Positions 27,525 to 35,357 of a DNA stretch of 64,000 nt are shown one piece after another (the stretch's first letter is position 1; each line of letters opens with the position of its first letter). The notes under the pieces were generated by a model. It was not told where the DNA came from, did no database searches, and worked only from the letters and a program-made list of their open reading frames with translations. The translations under genes and the position numbers were made by a program. Source of the DNA: Xanthomonas arboricola pv. populi (GTDB taxonomy: Bacteria > Pseudomonadota > Gammaproteobacteria > Xanthomonadales > Xanthomonadaceae); the NCBI RefSeq assembly GCF_002939945.1, contig NZ_MDEB01000004.1:124001-188000 (forward strand), given 5' to 3'.

Positions 27525-27959
27525 GTGAACGCGATTGCTCTGTTTCCACCGCCGCCGTCCCTGCAAGGCATGCCATTCGACGCCACCAAGTGCCCGGTGC
27601 GCGACGTGCTCGATCAGATCGGCGACAAATGGACCATGCTGATTCTGCTGACGCTGATCCCTGGCCCCTCCCGCTTCAGCGCCATCCAGCGCGCCGTGCC
27701 GGACATCTCCAAGCGCATGCTGACCCAGACCCTGCGCAACCTCGAGCGTAACGGCATGATCACCCGCAAGGTCTACGCGACCAAGCCGCCCAGCGTGGAA
27801 TACGCCTTGTCCAAGCTCGGCGTGGCGCTGCTCGGCCCGATCTCGCAACTGCTCAACTGGGCAGGCGAAAACCATGCGGCCATTCGCTCCGCACGCGAAC
27901 GCTTCGATCATGCCCAGCAGGCGGCGGTTGCGCTGGACGCCGACGAAGCGATGGCGTAG
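27525..27959 (+). CDS. HxlR-family transcriptional regulator (YtfH-like)
   Basis: About 144 residues. The conserved [20 protein letters not shown] contains the redox-type cysteine that starts HxlR proteins. The winged helix follows with [20 protein letters not shown] and [10 protein letters not shown]. The start is uncertain: GTG at 27525 gives 15 extra residues, and ATG at 27570 would start just before the conserved cysteine but has its AAGG only 2 bases away. It is divergent from the quinone oxidoreductase. Confidence 0.88.
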   Translation: MNAIALFPPPPSLQGMPFDATKCPVRDVLDQIGDKWTMLILLTLIPGPSRFSAIQRAVPDISKRMLTQTLRNLERNGMITRKVYATKPPSVEYALSKLGVALLGPISQLLNWAGENHAAIRSARERFDHAQQAAVALDADEAMA

Positions 27960-28242
27960 GCGTCCGCTTGCAGCGTTGCTGAGGGAGCCGATGGCGCTGG
28001 CTGCCAGGTGGTCCAGTCAGCGCGTTGGCCGATCGCGTGGTCATGTGAACGCGTGCTCACAAAATCCCGTGCCGGATAAACGCCAGGTAGCGCAATCGCG
28101 GCGGCCGTAGCCGCAAACCCTTGCGGGATAACGCACGTGCCGCGCGCTATCGCGGCCATCGCAAATTTCAATCGCAAGCCGGCTCAAGCGTCTGCAGCGG
28201 CATCCGATAAGGGCTCACCTGATCTCGCGAATCCGCTGCGCC

Positions 28243-28740
28243 ATGCCCGTCTTCGGCACCTTGTCCGCCTCAACGCGACGCACCCTGGGCGCTGCCCTGC
28301 TTGCGCTGTGGTGCGGCTGGATCGCCGTGGCCTGGACCACGCCACCTGCGCAAGCCAGCGATGTGGCCGCTGCGTGGACACAGGTCCAGGCCAGCCTGCC
28401 GGCTGCGCAGCAGACGCCGACGCTGATCGGCGTCGCAGGTGCCTGCGCCTGCACCGATCTGGCCGCCGATCGCGCCTGGGCATTGCTCAGCAGCGCGGTA
28501 CGTGCGCGTGGCGGCCAGGTGCGCATGCTCGACACCCCCGCGTTGCGTGGCAGCGGCTATGCCGTGTGGCTGCTCGGCGCCGACGGCCAACCGCGCTATG
28601 CCGGCCCCGCAGATGGCGGCGCCGTGTGCGGCACGGCCGGCGCGGCGGAGTGGTCGCGCTGGTTACCCGATGTCCTGGCGCGCACCCCCGGTGCCGCGCT
28701 GGTGTCCCCTTGTTCGTGTGCCGTGGAGTCGCTGTCATGA
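28243..28740 (+). CDS. Membrane-anchored cysteine-rich protein of unknown function
   Basis: 165 residues. One membrane segment lies near residues 14-33, followed by a periplasmic-type domain with GACACTDLAA near the middle and SPCSCAVESLS at the C-terminus. The spaced CxC motifs and overall size suggest a thioredoxin-like or metal-binding fold, but I do not recognise a named family with confidence. Its stop overlaps the start of the chemoreceptor gene as ATGA, so the two proteins are made together and may act together in signalling. Confidence 0.75.
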   Translation: MPVFGTLSASTRRTLGAALLALWCGWIAVAWTTPPAQASDVAAAWTQVQASLPAAQQTPTLIGVAGACACTDLAADRAWALLSSAVRARGGQVRMLDTPALRGSGYAVWLLGADGQPRYAGPADGGAVCGTAGAAEWSRWLPDVLARTPGAALVSPCSCAVESLS

Positions 28741-30836
28741 TGGAACTGTCCGCATCGGCACCGCCGACCTCCACCTACGCTACCCGCCTGGCGATCAAGG
28801 CCGACCGGCTGTTTCTGTGGCTGGCCGTGCTGCAGAGCGTCGGCTCGCTGGGCCTGGCCTGGTACCAGGGCCAATGGACCACGTTCTTGGCCGTCACGCT
28901 GCCCAGCCTGTTGCTGATGGCTTGGCAAGTGCAGGCCAACCCGGGCACGCGCCTGACGCGCATCACCAGTGCGCTGGTGCTGATGGCCCTGGTCGCCGCC
29001 ACCATCCAGCAGGCGCATGGCCTGGTGGAAATGCACTTCGGCGTATTCGTGATCCTGGCGCTGCTGCTGTACTACCGCGACTGGCTGCCGGTGGTGGTCG
29101 CCGCAGGCGCCATCGCCGTGCATCACCTGGCGTTCTACTGGCTGCAATCGCGTGGCATGCCGGTGCAGGCGTTCACCGTCGGCAGCGGCTTCGGCATCGT
29201 GGTGCTGCACGCCGGTTATGTCGTCGTCGAAACCGCCTTCGTCTGCGTGATGGCCATCCAGCTGCGCCGCCAGGTCGATGCCCTCGACCACGAGGCAGAA
29301 GCATTGGTCGAACTGGCCGACACCCTGGCCACCGGCGCCACCTTGCCGCCAGCCATCCTGCAGCAGCCCTTCCGCAGCGGCTCGCTGGCGCAGGCGCTGG
29401 TGCGCATGAGCGTGCAGGTGGAAGAGCGCATCGCGCAACAGCAGCAACTGCTGCTGGAAAATCGCCGCATCCGTCTGGCGCTGGATGCATCGGCAATGGC
29501 CGTTGCCATCGTCGACGGCCAGGGCGCTGCCATCTATCGCAATCAGTCGTTCCAGCAACTGAGTACGCAGGTCGACGCAAAGGTGCTGCACAGCGCACTG
29601 GCCGATGCGGTGCAGGCCGGGCATGCCGCCGGCACCAGCAGGACACGCGCGCTGGCGGCGCTGCAGCTGCAGGAAAACATCACCCCCGTCCGCGATCACG
29701 ACGGCGCCTCGCTGGGCGTGGTGGTGGAGTGGCAGGACCGCACCCAGGACCTGGCGCTGGAAGAGCAGCTGGCCACGGTCATTGCACAGGCGACGCGTGG
29801 CGAGCTCGGCGCCCGTCTGCAGGGGCACGCCAGCGGCGGCACGCTCGGCCAGCTGGCCGAGGGCGTTAACCAGTTCCTCGCCATCACCGACGACAGCCTG
29901 CAGGACATGCGTCGCATGCTGGCGGCGATGTCGCGTGGCGATCTGACCCAGCGCATCGATCGCCACTGCGAAGGCGTGTTCGAGCAGATGAAGCGCGACG
30001 CCAATGCCACCGCCGACGAGCTGGCGCGCATCATCGCGCAGATCCGCAGCTCCAGTACCGCCATCAATCGCGCCGCCGGGCACATCCTCACCCGCAACGA
30101 TGCGCTGGAGCAGCAGGTGCAGCGGCAGTCGGCCACCCTGGGCCGTACCGCCACCCAGATGCAGGCCGTGCTCGGCACCATGCAGCAGCACACCGCGCAG
30201 GCGGCCGACGCCGACAAGCTCACCGCCGCCGCATCCGAGGCCGCGCGCAGTGGTGGCGACACCATGCATCAGGCGATGGGCACCATGCAGCAAATGGAAC
30301 AGGCCTCGCGGCGCATCCAGGACATCGTCTCGGTCATCGACAGCATCGCGTTCCAGACCAATATCCTGGCCCTGAATGCCGCCGTCGAAGCCGCACGCGC
30401 CGGCGACGAAGGCCGCGGCTTTTCCGTCGTCGCCAGCGAGGTGCGCGCGCTGGCATTGCGCTCGTCCACCGCCGCCAGCCAGATCAAGATCCTGATCGGC
30501 GAATCGGTCACGCATATGCAGGCCGGCGTGCAGCAGGTGCGCCACGCCGGCGAGGGCATGCAGCACATCGTCGCTACCATCGGCCAGGTCAGCAGCACGC
30601 TCAGCAGGATTGCGGTGGCCTCACAACAGGAAGCCGGCAGCATCGCGCAGGTGCATCACACCCTCGCCGGTGTGGATACGGACATGCGCGACGGCGTCAC
30701 CCGCATGCAGGACGCCAGCGCCGCCGCACGCGCCATGGGCGACCATGCCGCGCAGCTGCAGGATGCAGTGAGCGCGTTCGTGGCGGATGAACGCGTTGGC
30801 AGCGCTAAGGCAGTGCAGAGGCTGCGCGTCGCCTGA
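28737..30836 (+). CDS. Methyl-accepting chemotaxis protein with multi-TM sensor
   Basis: 699 residues. The N-terminal 190 residues are about six membrane helices carrying a conserved-looking set: HGLVEMHFGVF, LLYYRDWLPV and AVHHLAFYW, with Glu and several His in or near the membrane. No large periplasmic ligand domain is present. A PAS-like region follows (around residues 240-330, ALDASAMAVAIVDGQGAAIY), then a HAMP-like stretch. The signalling domain contains the hairpin tip IDSIAFQTNILALNAAVEAA. It should feed the CheA-CheW system. Coupled by ATGA to the preceding cysteine-rich gene. Confidence 0.9.
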   Translation: MMELSASAPPTSTYATRLAIKADRLFLWLAVLQSVGSLGLAWYQGQWTTFLAVTLPSLLLMAWQVQANPGTRLTRITSALVLMALVAATIQQAHGLVEMHFGVFVILALLLYYRDWLPVVVAAGAIAVHHLAFYWLQSRGMPVQAFTVGSGFGIVVLHAGYVVVETAFVCVMAIQLRRQVDALDHEAEALVELADTLATGATLPPAILQQPFRSGSLAQALVRMSVQVEERIAQQQQLLLENRRIRLALDASAMAVAIVDGQGAAIYRNQSFQQLSTQVDAKVLHSALADAVQAGHAAGTSRTRALAALQLQENITPVRDHDGASLGVVVEWQDRTQDLALEEQLATVIAQATRGELGARLQGHASGGTLGQLAEGVNQFLAITDDSLQDMRRMLAAMSRGDLTQRIDRHCEGVFEQMKRDANATADELARIIAQIRSSSTAINRAAGHILTRNDALEQQVQRQSATLGRTATQMQAVLGTMQQHTAQAADADKLTAAASEAARSGGDTMHQAMGTMQQMEQASRRIQDIVSVIDSIAFQTNILALNAAVEAARAGDEGRGFSVVASEVRALALRSSTAASQIKILIGESVTHMQAGVQQVRHAGEGMQHIVATIGQVSSTLSRIAVASQQEAGSIAQVHHTLAGVDTDMRDGVTRMQDASAAARAMGDHAAQLQDAVSAFVADERVGSAKAVQRLRVA

Positions 30837-31044
30837 TCAACGCTGGCCTATCTTTGGCGCGCGATAATGCCTCGGGCGATCTTGCCCGATCGCTGGAACT
30901 GACGCCGGGTTTTCCAAAGCCGATCGTGCAGCCATCGCTTCGACCCGCCGGGTCACAGAAGCTGTCCAGCGGCAGTTGCCAACGCCTACATCCGACGACG
31001 CTGCAAAGCAGATGCAGCGCAGACCTGGTGCTGACGCCCGCCGA

Positions 31045-31416
31045 TTACTTGCGCAGCTCCCGCAGCTCCCGCAGCTTGCCAGTGAACCAGGATTGGCTCG
31101 ATACCGGCGCAGCACCGCCGCAACGCACCTGATACGGCGTGCCCGACATGCTGCTCTTTGTGGCAGCAAGCTCAATGAATGACTCGGTGGAGGTCACCAG
31201 CCCTTTCTTCTGCAGGTACGCGTACTTGCGCTGCAAATGTTCGCTGGCTTTCGGCGCCGCGTACCACGACCCATTGCGCGAAAACTCGCAGTTGGATTGC
31301 GCAAGGACCTTGAAAAGCTGACCGACCTCTCGCGTGCTGGCGGGCGAAACACCTTGGGCTGAAACCGATGCACAGGCACCGAGCAGGAACACCGCAAGAA
31401 AAGATCTAACGTTCAT
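31045..31416 (-). CDS. DUF5329 family exported protein
   Basis: 123 residues with a signal peptide (residues 1-20, VFLLGACASVSAQ). The mature part has the DUF5329 pattern: LAQSNCEFSRNGSWYAAPKA, SEHLQRKYAYLQKKG, and SMSGTPYQVRCGG. Two cysteines probably pair. The function of the family is unknown. I chose the ATG at 31416, which opens directly into the signal peptide. It is a lone gene. Confidence 0.8.
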   Translation of the reverse strand: MNVRSFLAVFLLGACASVSAQGVSPASTREVGQLFKVLAQSNCEFSRNGSWYAAPKASEHLQRKYAYLQKKGLVTSTESFIELAATKSSMSGTPYQVRCGGAAPVSSQSWFTGKLRELRELRK

Positions 31417-31595
31417 CGACCCAATGGTAACGCATGACAGCGCCTTGCCGACCGGCATCGAGTGGCGGTACCGAGACAACTGCGGATCCGCTGCCAAGGC
31501 TGCATTTCACAGCTGTCACAAGGCGGCATCAGAGTCGGCCCCGGCGAAAAAGCGCAGTCGGCCGAGCGACATGCGCGTGTCACGTCATGCAGGAG

Positions 31596-31778
31596 TCAGA
31601 TGGCACCACGCCGGCGCGCCAAGGCAATGCCGAACACGGAACCAAGCGACAGACCCAGGCCGATGCCTTGAGGCAGGTTGCCCATTGCTATCCCGAGGGC
31701 CGACCCCACGCCTGCGCCGATGGCAATGCTGGTGCCGACCAACTTGGAATAGAGCTTGGTATCTGCTGGCTTCAACAT
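31596..31778 (-). CDS. Small glycine-zipper membrane protein
   Basis: 60 residues. IAIGAGVGSALGIAMG and GIGLGLSLGSVFGIALA are two glycine-zipper helices that could form a hairpin in the membrane, ending with a basic ARRRGAI tail. AAGGA lies about 9 bases before ATG 31778; an ATG two codons upstream (31784) is possible but too close to that site. I recognise no family beyond generic glycine-zipper proteins. Confidence 0.6.
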   Translation of the reverse strand: MLKPADTKLYSKLVGTSIAIGAGVGSALGIAMGNLPQGIGLGLSLGSVFGIALARRRGAI

Positions 31779-32060
31779 GAGCATTCCTTCGTTGATAGTT
31801 GAACCGATCCACCTGGCGATAGCGTTGGACTGCGCAGGCGGGAACTGACGCGCACTACGGCCCTGATTTTAATGTCTTGGGCTTGCGTTGCAACTCCGGA
31901 ACTCCGCGCTGCATCGGCAGTAGCGTGACATCACGACCACAGAAATGGCTGATTTTCAGCACATGAGACGGCAATGGACGTTTGCTCAAGCGCACTCACA
32001 TTCGTTATAAAAGTGTTGCTTTGCGACCTGGGACAGACCAGCGTCAACGTAACAATGGAG

Positions 32061-32867
32061 TTATGAAGAAGGATGCTGAACATCGGGCGGCGCGTATCGC
32101 AGCAGCGTCGAACCCTCGAAGTAATTCCCGTAGTACTCGCTCGCCCTCAACCCCGGGCTCGCTTCAAAATCGATGTAAGACTTGGAACAATGCGGGCAGC
32201 GAAAGGGATTGAGATAGGCGTAGCGGGACCCATCCGGCGCCAACGGCAGTGCGTCTTCCAGCGCAGCAAGCGCTTCGGCATCGGGCTCGGACAGCGCTGC
32301 AGGGCTGCCGGGCAGATGGCTATCGACGGTGATGGTGTACTTGCCGGACCCCGAGTAGAAGTATCCCGCGTTGCTGAAACCCGCGTGATAGGAGCGGATC
32401 AGGAATGAACGCTTGCAATGGTCGCATTCGCAGGAAAGCACCACGTTGCTATTTGTGACCAAGCCGTTGAAGTGCAGACCCCTGGCAAATAGGCCCTTGC
32501 CTGCAAGGGCGGAACTGCTGACGCTGGCGCCCGGCAGGAAGAACGGCTGAAACCTGATCCCGGACGCCTTGCCGGTCGCAAACGCCTCTGGATCGAGCTG
32601 CTCGGTCTGCGAAATGACGCAGTCCGCCTGGCACCCGAGGTTGGGATGTACGCGAACCGAGAAGTGGAACCACCCGGTCGCAGCACCAAGGTCATGCCGG
32701 TGTACCTCTCCCGCCGAGTCGGCAAACTCCAGGATGCTATCGGCTTTCAACCACGCAGAAGGCTTGATCTCACACGGAGCATCGCTCTGGTCAACGCGAC
32801 ACAACTCCTGTCCATTGGCTCGAACGATCAGTAACGGAGCGGCTTTCTTCTTGAAGATGGAGAACAT
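32061..32867 (-). CDS. Hypothetical protein with two zinc-knuckle CxxC pairs
   Basis: 268 residues, starting MFSIFKKKAAPLLIV. It carries CECDHCKRSF mid-protein and FRCPHCSKSYIDFE near the C-terminus, two CxxC pairs that probably make one zinc site. There is no signal peptide or membrane segment. I do not recognise the family. It stands alone at the left edge of the accessory stretch, so an acquired gene is possible. Confidence 0.65.
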   Translation of the reverse strand: MFSIFKKKAAPLLIVRANGQELCRVDQSDAPCEIKPSAWLKADSILEFADSAGEVHRHDLGAATGWFHFSVRVHPNLGCQADCVISQTEQLDPEAFATGKASGIRFQPFFLPGASVSSSALAGKGLFARGLHFNGLVTNSNVVLSCECDHCKRSFLIRSYHAGFSNAGYFYSGSGKYTITVDSHLPGSPAALSEPDAEALAALEDALPLAPDGSRYAYLNPFRCPHCSKSYIDFEASPGLRASEYYGNYFEGSTLLRYAPPDVQHPSS

Positions 32868-32938
32868 GCTTTCCTTGGCGGTAAGGCGTGAGTGACGGAT
32901 GGAGCGCTGAGCGCGAGCGCAGCAGAACAATGGTAGCT

Positions 32939-33391
32939 CTACCGAAGGTTCGGCGCCGCGCTCGCGCTCGACGTGTTCCTCCTGAAAGCCATGCCTACAC
33001 TGGCAGGCGCAGTCAACACGAAACCGAACTGCTGATAGAGCCTGTACGCCTGACCATCTGCAATCAGGCTGACATACGCGGACGCGGGTACTTCCCGTTC
33101 TATGTAGCCTGCGATCTCACCCATGACAGCCTTACCCAGACCACGGCCCTGATGCTCTGGCAAAACGGCAATGTCCACCACCTGATAAAAACAGCCACCA
33201 TCGCCGATGACACGCCCCATCGCCACCGGCTCGCCATCGCAAAGCACCTGCACGCTGAAGAGCGAGTTGGGCAGCCCGCGCTCGGCGGCTTCCAGTGCCT
33301 TGGGGCTCAAGCCGCTTGCTTGCCTAAGATGCCGATACGCTTCGACAGTCGGTGTTTGATGCACAACGCGATAAGGCGTTGAATGAGTCAT
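32939..33391 (-). CDS. GNAT family N-acetyltransferase
   Basis: 150 residues. The acetyl-CoA-binding motif is VLPEHQGRGLGKAVM, preceded by VVDIAV (strand 4) and followed by YQQFGFV near the C-terminus. Such proteins transfer acetyl from acetyl-CoA to an amine; the acceptor cannot be told. A short hexamer tandem repeat lies upstream of the start. Confidence 0.88.
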   Translation of the reverse strand: MTHSTPYRVVHQTPTVEAYRHLRQASGLSPKALEAAERGLPNSLFSVQVLCDGEPVAMGRVIGDGGCFYQVVDIAVLPEHQGRGLGKAVMGEIAGYIEREVPASAYVSLIADGQAYRLYQQFGFVLTAPASVGMAFRRNTSSASAAPNLR

Positions 33392-33437
33392 TGCAAAGTT
33401 TCCTGTCGCACTGAATGCCTGTGCTCATGCTAGCCGC

Positions 33438-33460
33438 GATGTCGATGTCGATGTCGATGT
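33438..33460. repeat. Short tandem repeat (GATGTC, about 4 units)
   Basis: Three exact GATGTC units and a partial fourth lie about 47 bases upstream of the GNAT start. Slippage here could not change a reading frame (6-base unit, non-coding) but could alter promoter spacing. Confidence 0.6.
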
Positions 33461-33540
33461 AGACGAAGCGTTGCGCGGGGACGGTGAGCGGGCACTGTGT
33501 GGGAATAAATGCGATGCGTGCGTGCTGCGTGGCATACCTG

Positions 33541-33894
33541 CTAGTCCTTGGGCGCCACGGTCACGACCAGCTCACCGTTGCGCATGCGGATGTTGAGTTT
33601 GCTGCCGATGGTGAAGCCGAGTTGTTCCAGCCAGCGGCCGCGTAGGCGCAGCGTGGGGATGCGTTGGTGGCTGTCGGGGTAGTAGCCGTAGCCGACGGTG
33701 CAGTGTTGCGGGGCGCGCGGGTGGCCTGGGCGGCGCGGCTTGGTGGGATCGGGGCGGGGCTCCGGGATGGAGGGGCGATCGAGATAGGGCCGCGGCGTGA
33801 TCGTTGGGTCGAGCGAGCGCCAGACGATCTCGGTGGGCGGTGGCACCGTGGCGCGCTTGCGCGCGGGCTTGGGACGGGACGTGGATCGACGCAT
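33541..33894 (-). CDS. SymE-like type I toxin family protein, long form
   Basis: 117 residues. The C-terminal half matches SymE proteins: CTVGYGYYPDSHQRIPTLRL, then GRWLEQLGFTIGSKLNIRM and a final strand ELVVTVAP, an AbrB-like DNA/RNA-binding fold. The N-terminal 55 residues are an Arg/Pro-rich extension not seen in the short copy at 37991. E. coli SymE is an SOS-induced RNA-cleaving or nucleoid-acting toxin held off by an antisense RNA. GGAGGGC lies about 6 bases upstream of the ATG. A structured leader shared with the second copy precedes it. Confidence 0.8.
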   Translation of the reverse strand: MRRSTSRPKPARKRATVPPPTEIVWRSLDPTITPRPYLDRPSIPEPRPDPTKPRRPGHPRAPQHCTVGYGYYPDSHQRIPTLRLRGRWLEQLGFTIGSKLNIRMRNGELVVTVAPKD

Positions 33895-34091
33895 GGCAAA
33901 GCCCTCCTTGACGAACAGGCCCCGCCACCGGGTGGCGACGGGATGTCGGGAGGTTAGAAACCGCTAACAGTCGGCGGGCGTATTTCCCCGAAGGGTGTTG
34001 TATTAGCCGCCCTCCCGACGCAGGCATCGCGTCGGCTGCGCCAGCAGGAAGCTGCAGGCACAAAAAACCCACCGGTTTGACGGAGGTGGGT
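33895..34091 (-). promoter_or_regulatory. Structured leader of the long SymE gene
   Basis: On the minus strand the leader opens with a terminator-like hairpin (arms ACCCACC/GGTGGGT, 34067-34091) followed by six Ts and GTGCC. It continues through ATACAACACCC, GGGGAAAT and GCGGGGCCTG to the ribosome binding site. The same order of blocks precedes the SymE gene at 37991. It may be an attenuator or the target of an antisense RNA; E. coli symE is controlled by antisense SymR. Confidence 0.6.
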
Positions 34092-34694
34092 ACCGCTGTT
34101 AGGGGAGTTTCTACGCTCCTTGCCGAGGAGACTGCTACGCGCTGCGTGACATGTCAACCGGTTGATGATGGCGCTCTGGATAGCGTCGATAGAAGATCTG
34201 CGCGTTGGCGCTTCACTCGGCAAAGTCAGAGCAGGGCATTGGTCAAGAGCGAGTTAGTCGATGCACATCCGCCACACTCCGATAAAGGATCTTCCAGCTG
34301 CACAACCGATGGTCTTAGATTTTGTCCAAGGTTCAGTAGCTGCTTCGTGGGTGCCGGATGGCTGATGATAGGTCTTTGGTTTGCAGTCACTGCGACTCAG
34401 GCCGTACCGCAATCACATGTCAGATTTCCCCTACCCCCATTAGCAGCATTCTTTTGTTTGCGGTGACAGAGAGCAGTGGGTCGCTGTGGATGGTCGGGGT
34501 GTGATAGAAATTTTAATTTCACTGTGCCAAAGTCCTTAAAAATCTCCTTAAATTTTCACGAAACTTATGACGCAGCAGGTCCCCTGGCATCGCAAACTTT
34601 GGCGTCGGTCCACGCGGATGCTCATGTCCCCCAAAAGCTGCCTTCCGGCAGGTCGTTCGCTCCCAACTCTAAACGCGCAGGACACCGAGGTGGC
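34092..34694. other. Gene-free stretch upstream of the immunity-like gene
   Basis: About 600 bases with no convincing gene, attC site or terminator. A reading frame covering 34077-34466 on the plus strand has no family likeness and no clear ribosome binding site. The base composition falls towards the right, toward the low-GC lipoprotein gene. The promoter of the lipoprotein/lipase pair should lie near the right end. Confidence 0.5.
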
Positions 34695-35357
34695 ATGAAC
34701 GTGTATTTCAAAATCAAGATTGTCGGATGTCTTTTCCTAGTTCTTTTGACAGGGTGCAACCCAATGAATGCTGCGTCTGAGAAGTACGAAAAAAACGGCG
34801 AGACCACGGCTGACGGAGACCCGGTCTATCGGAAAAATCAACATCCGACGGAAGCCTACAAGCTCACCATGACGATCGAGGATGCGCCGGGTCCGTTTGA
34901 GTGGATATCGGGCACCGCCTTTTATCAAATGACGAACCATGAGCAATGCACGCCGATAGAGCCTATTGCGGGTGTTTGGAGTAAGTCAAAGGAAGATGGG
35001 ATACCCATCAATTTTCAAAAAATAGATCCGACGACATATGTGGCGACAATCTATGCAGACGGCATGGTCGATGCGGATTATTACGGAAAGGGTGTGTGTA
35101 ATTTTGAACTCAATGGTGTTGGTATCTCGCTGAAAGCAACCGGAAAAAAAGAAGAGACGCGTTTCCAGCCGGCGCTCTTTAAGGCGCAAATATACGATTC
35201 AGCACCCGTTAAATTTTATTTTTGGAAAGGAGGCTATCCGCGAAGTCAGATGGATAACTATCCCGACACCGGTGAATACAGTGTGGATAAATATGCTGAG
35301 TCAAATCGTGGAAGTTTATTTAAGGTAACGCTAAAGTCTGAGAAGGTGTCCAAATGA
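34695..35357 (+). CDS. Putative immunity lipoprotein (X-Tfi type) for the adjacent lipase effector
   Basis: 220 residues with a lipoprotein signal: VLLTGC, lipidated Cys21, followed by an Asn that does not block outer-membrane sorting. I recognise no domain in the mature part. Its stop overlaps the lipase gene start as ATGA. Xanthomonas X-T4SS toxins are typically encoded with a periplasmic lipoprotein that neutralises them, so an immunity role is inferred from arrangement and signal. Local GC (about 37-48% in sampled stretches) is far below the surrounding ~65%, suggesting recent acquisition. Confidence 0.65.
   Translation: MNVYFKIKIVGCLFLVLLTGCNPMNAASEKYEKNGETTADGDPVYRKNQHPTEAYKLTMTIEDAPGPFEWISGTAFYQMTNHEQCTPIEPIAGVWSKSKEDGIPINFQKIDPTTYVATIYADGMVDADYYGKGVCNFELNGVGISLKATGKKEETRFQPALFKAQIYDSAPVKFYFWKGGYPRSQMDNYPDTGEYSVDKYAESNRGSLFKVTLKSEKVSK

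Noticed and set aside
28137-28736. Upstream extension of the chemoreceptor frame
   Set aside because: The added 200 residues are Arg/Ala-rich, overlap the coupled cysteine-rich gene, and ATG 28737 starts exactly at the ATGA junction and first membrane region.
33438-33460. GATGTC repeats as a CRISPR or phase-variation tract
   Set aside because: Six-base unit, under four copies, non-coding; too short for CRISPR and cannot shift a frame.
33952-34103. GTTAGAA and CGCTAAC/GTTAGGG as an attC for a fourth cassette
   Set aside because: The cores are in the wrong order for the array direction and the intervening sequence is the SymE leader; no attC inner arms are present.
34077-34466. 129-codon frame upstream of the immunity-like gene
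   Set aside because: No ribosome binding site, no domain, and it begins inside the SymE leader; kept as non-coding.
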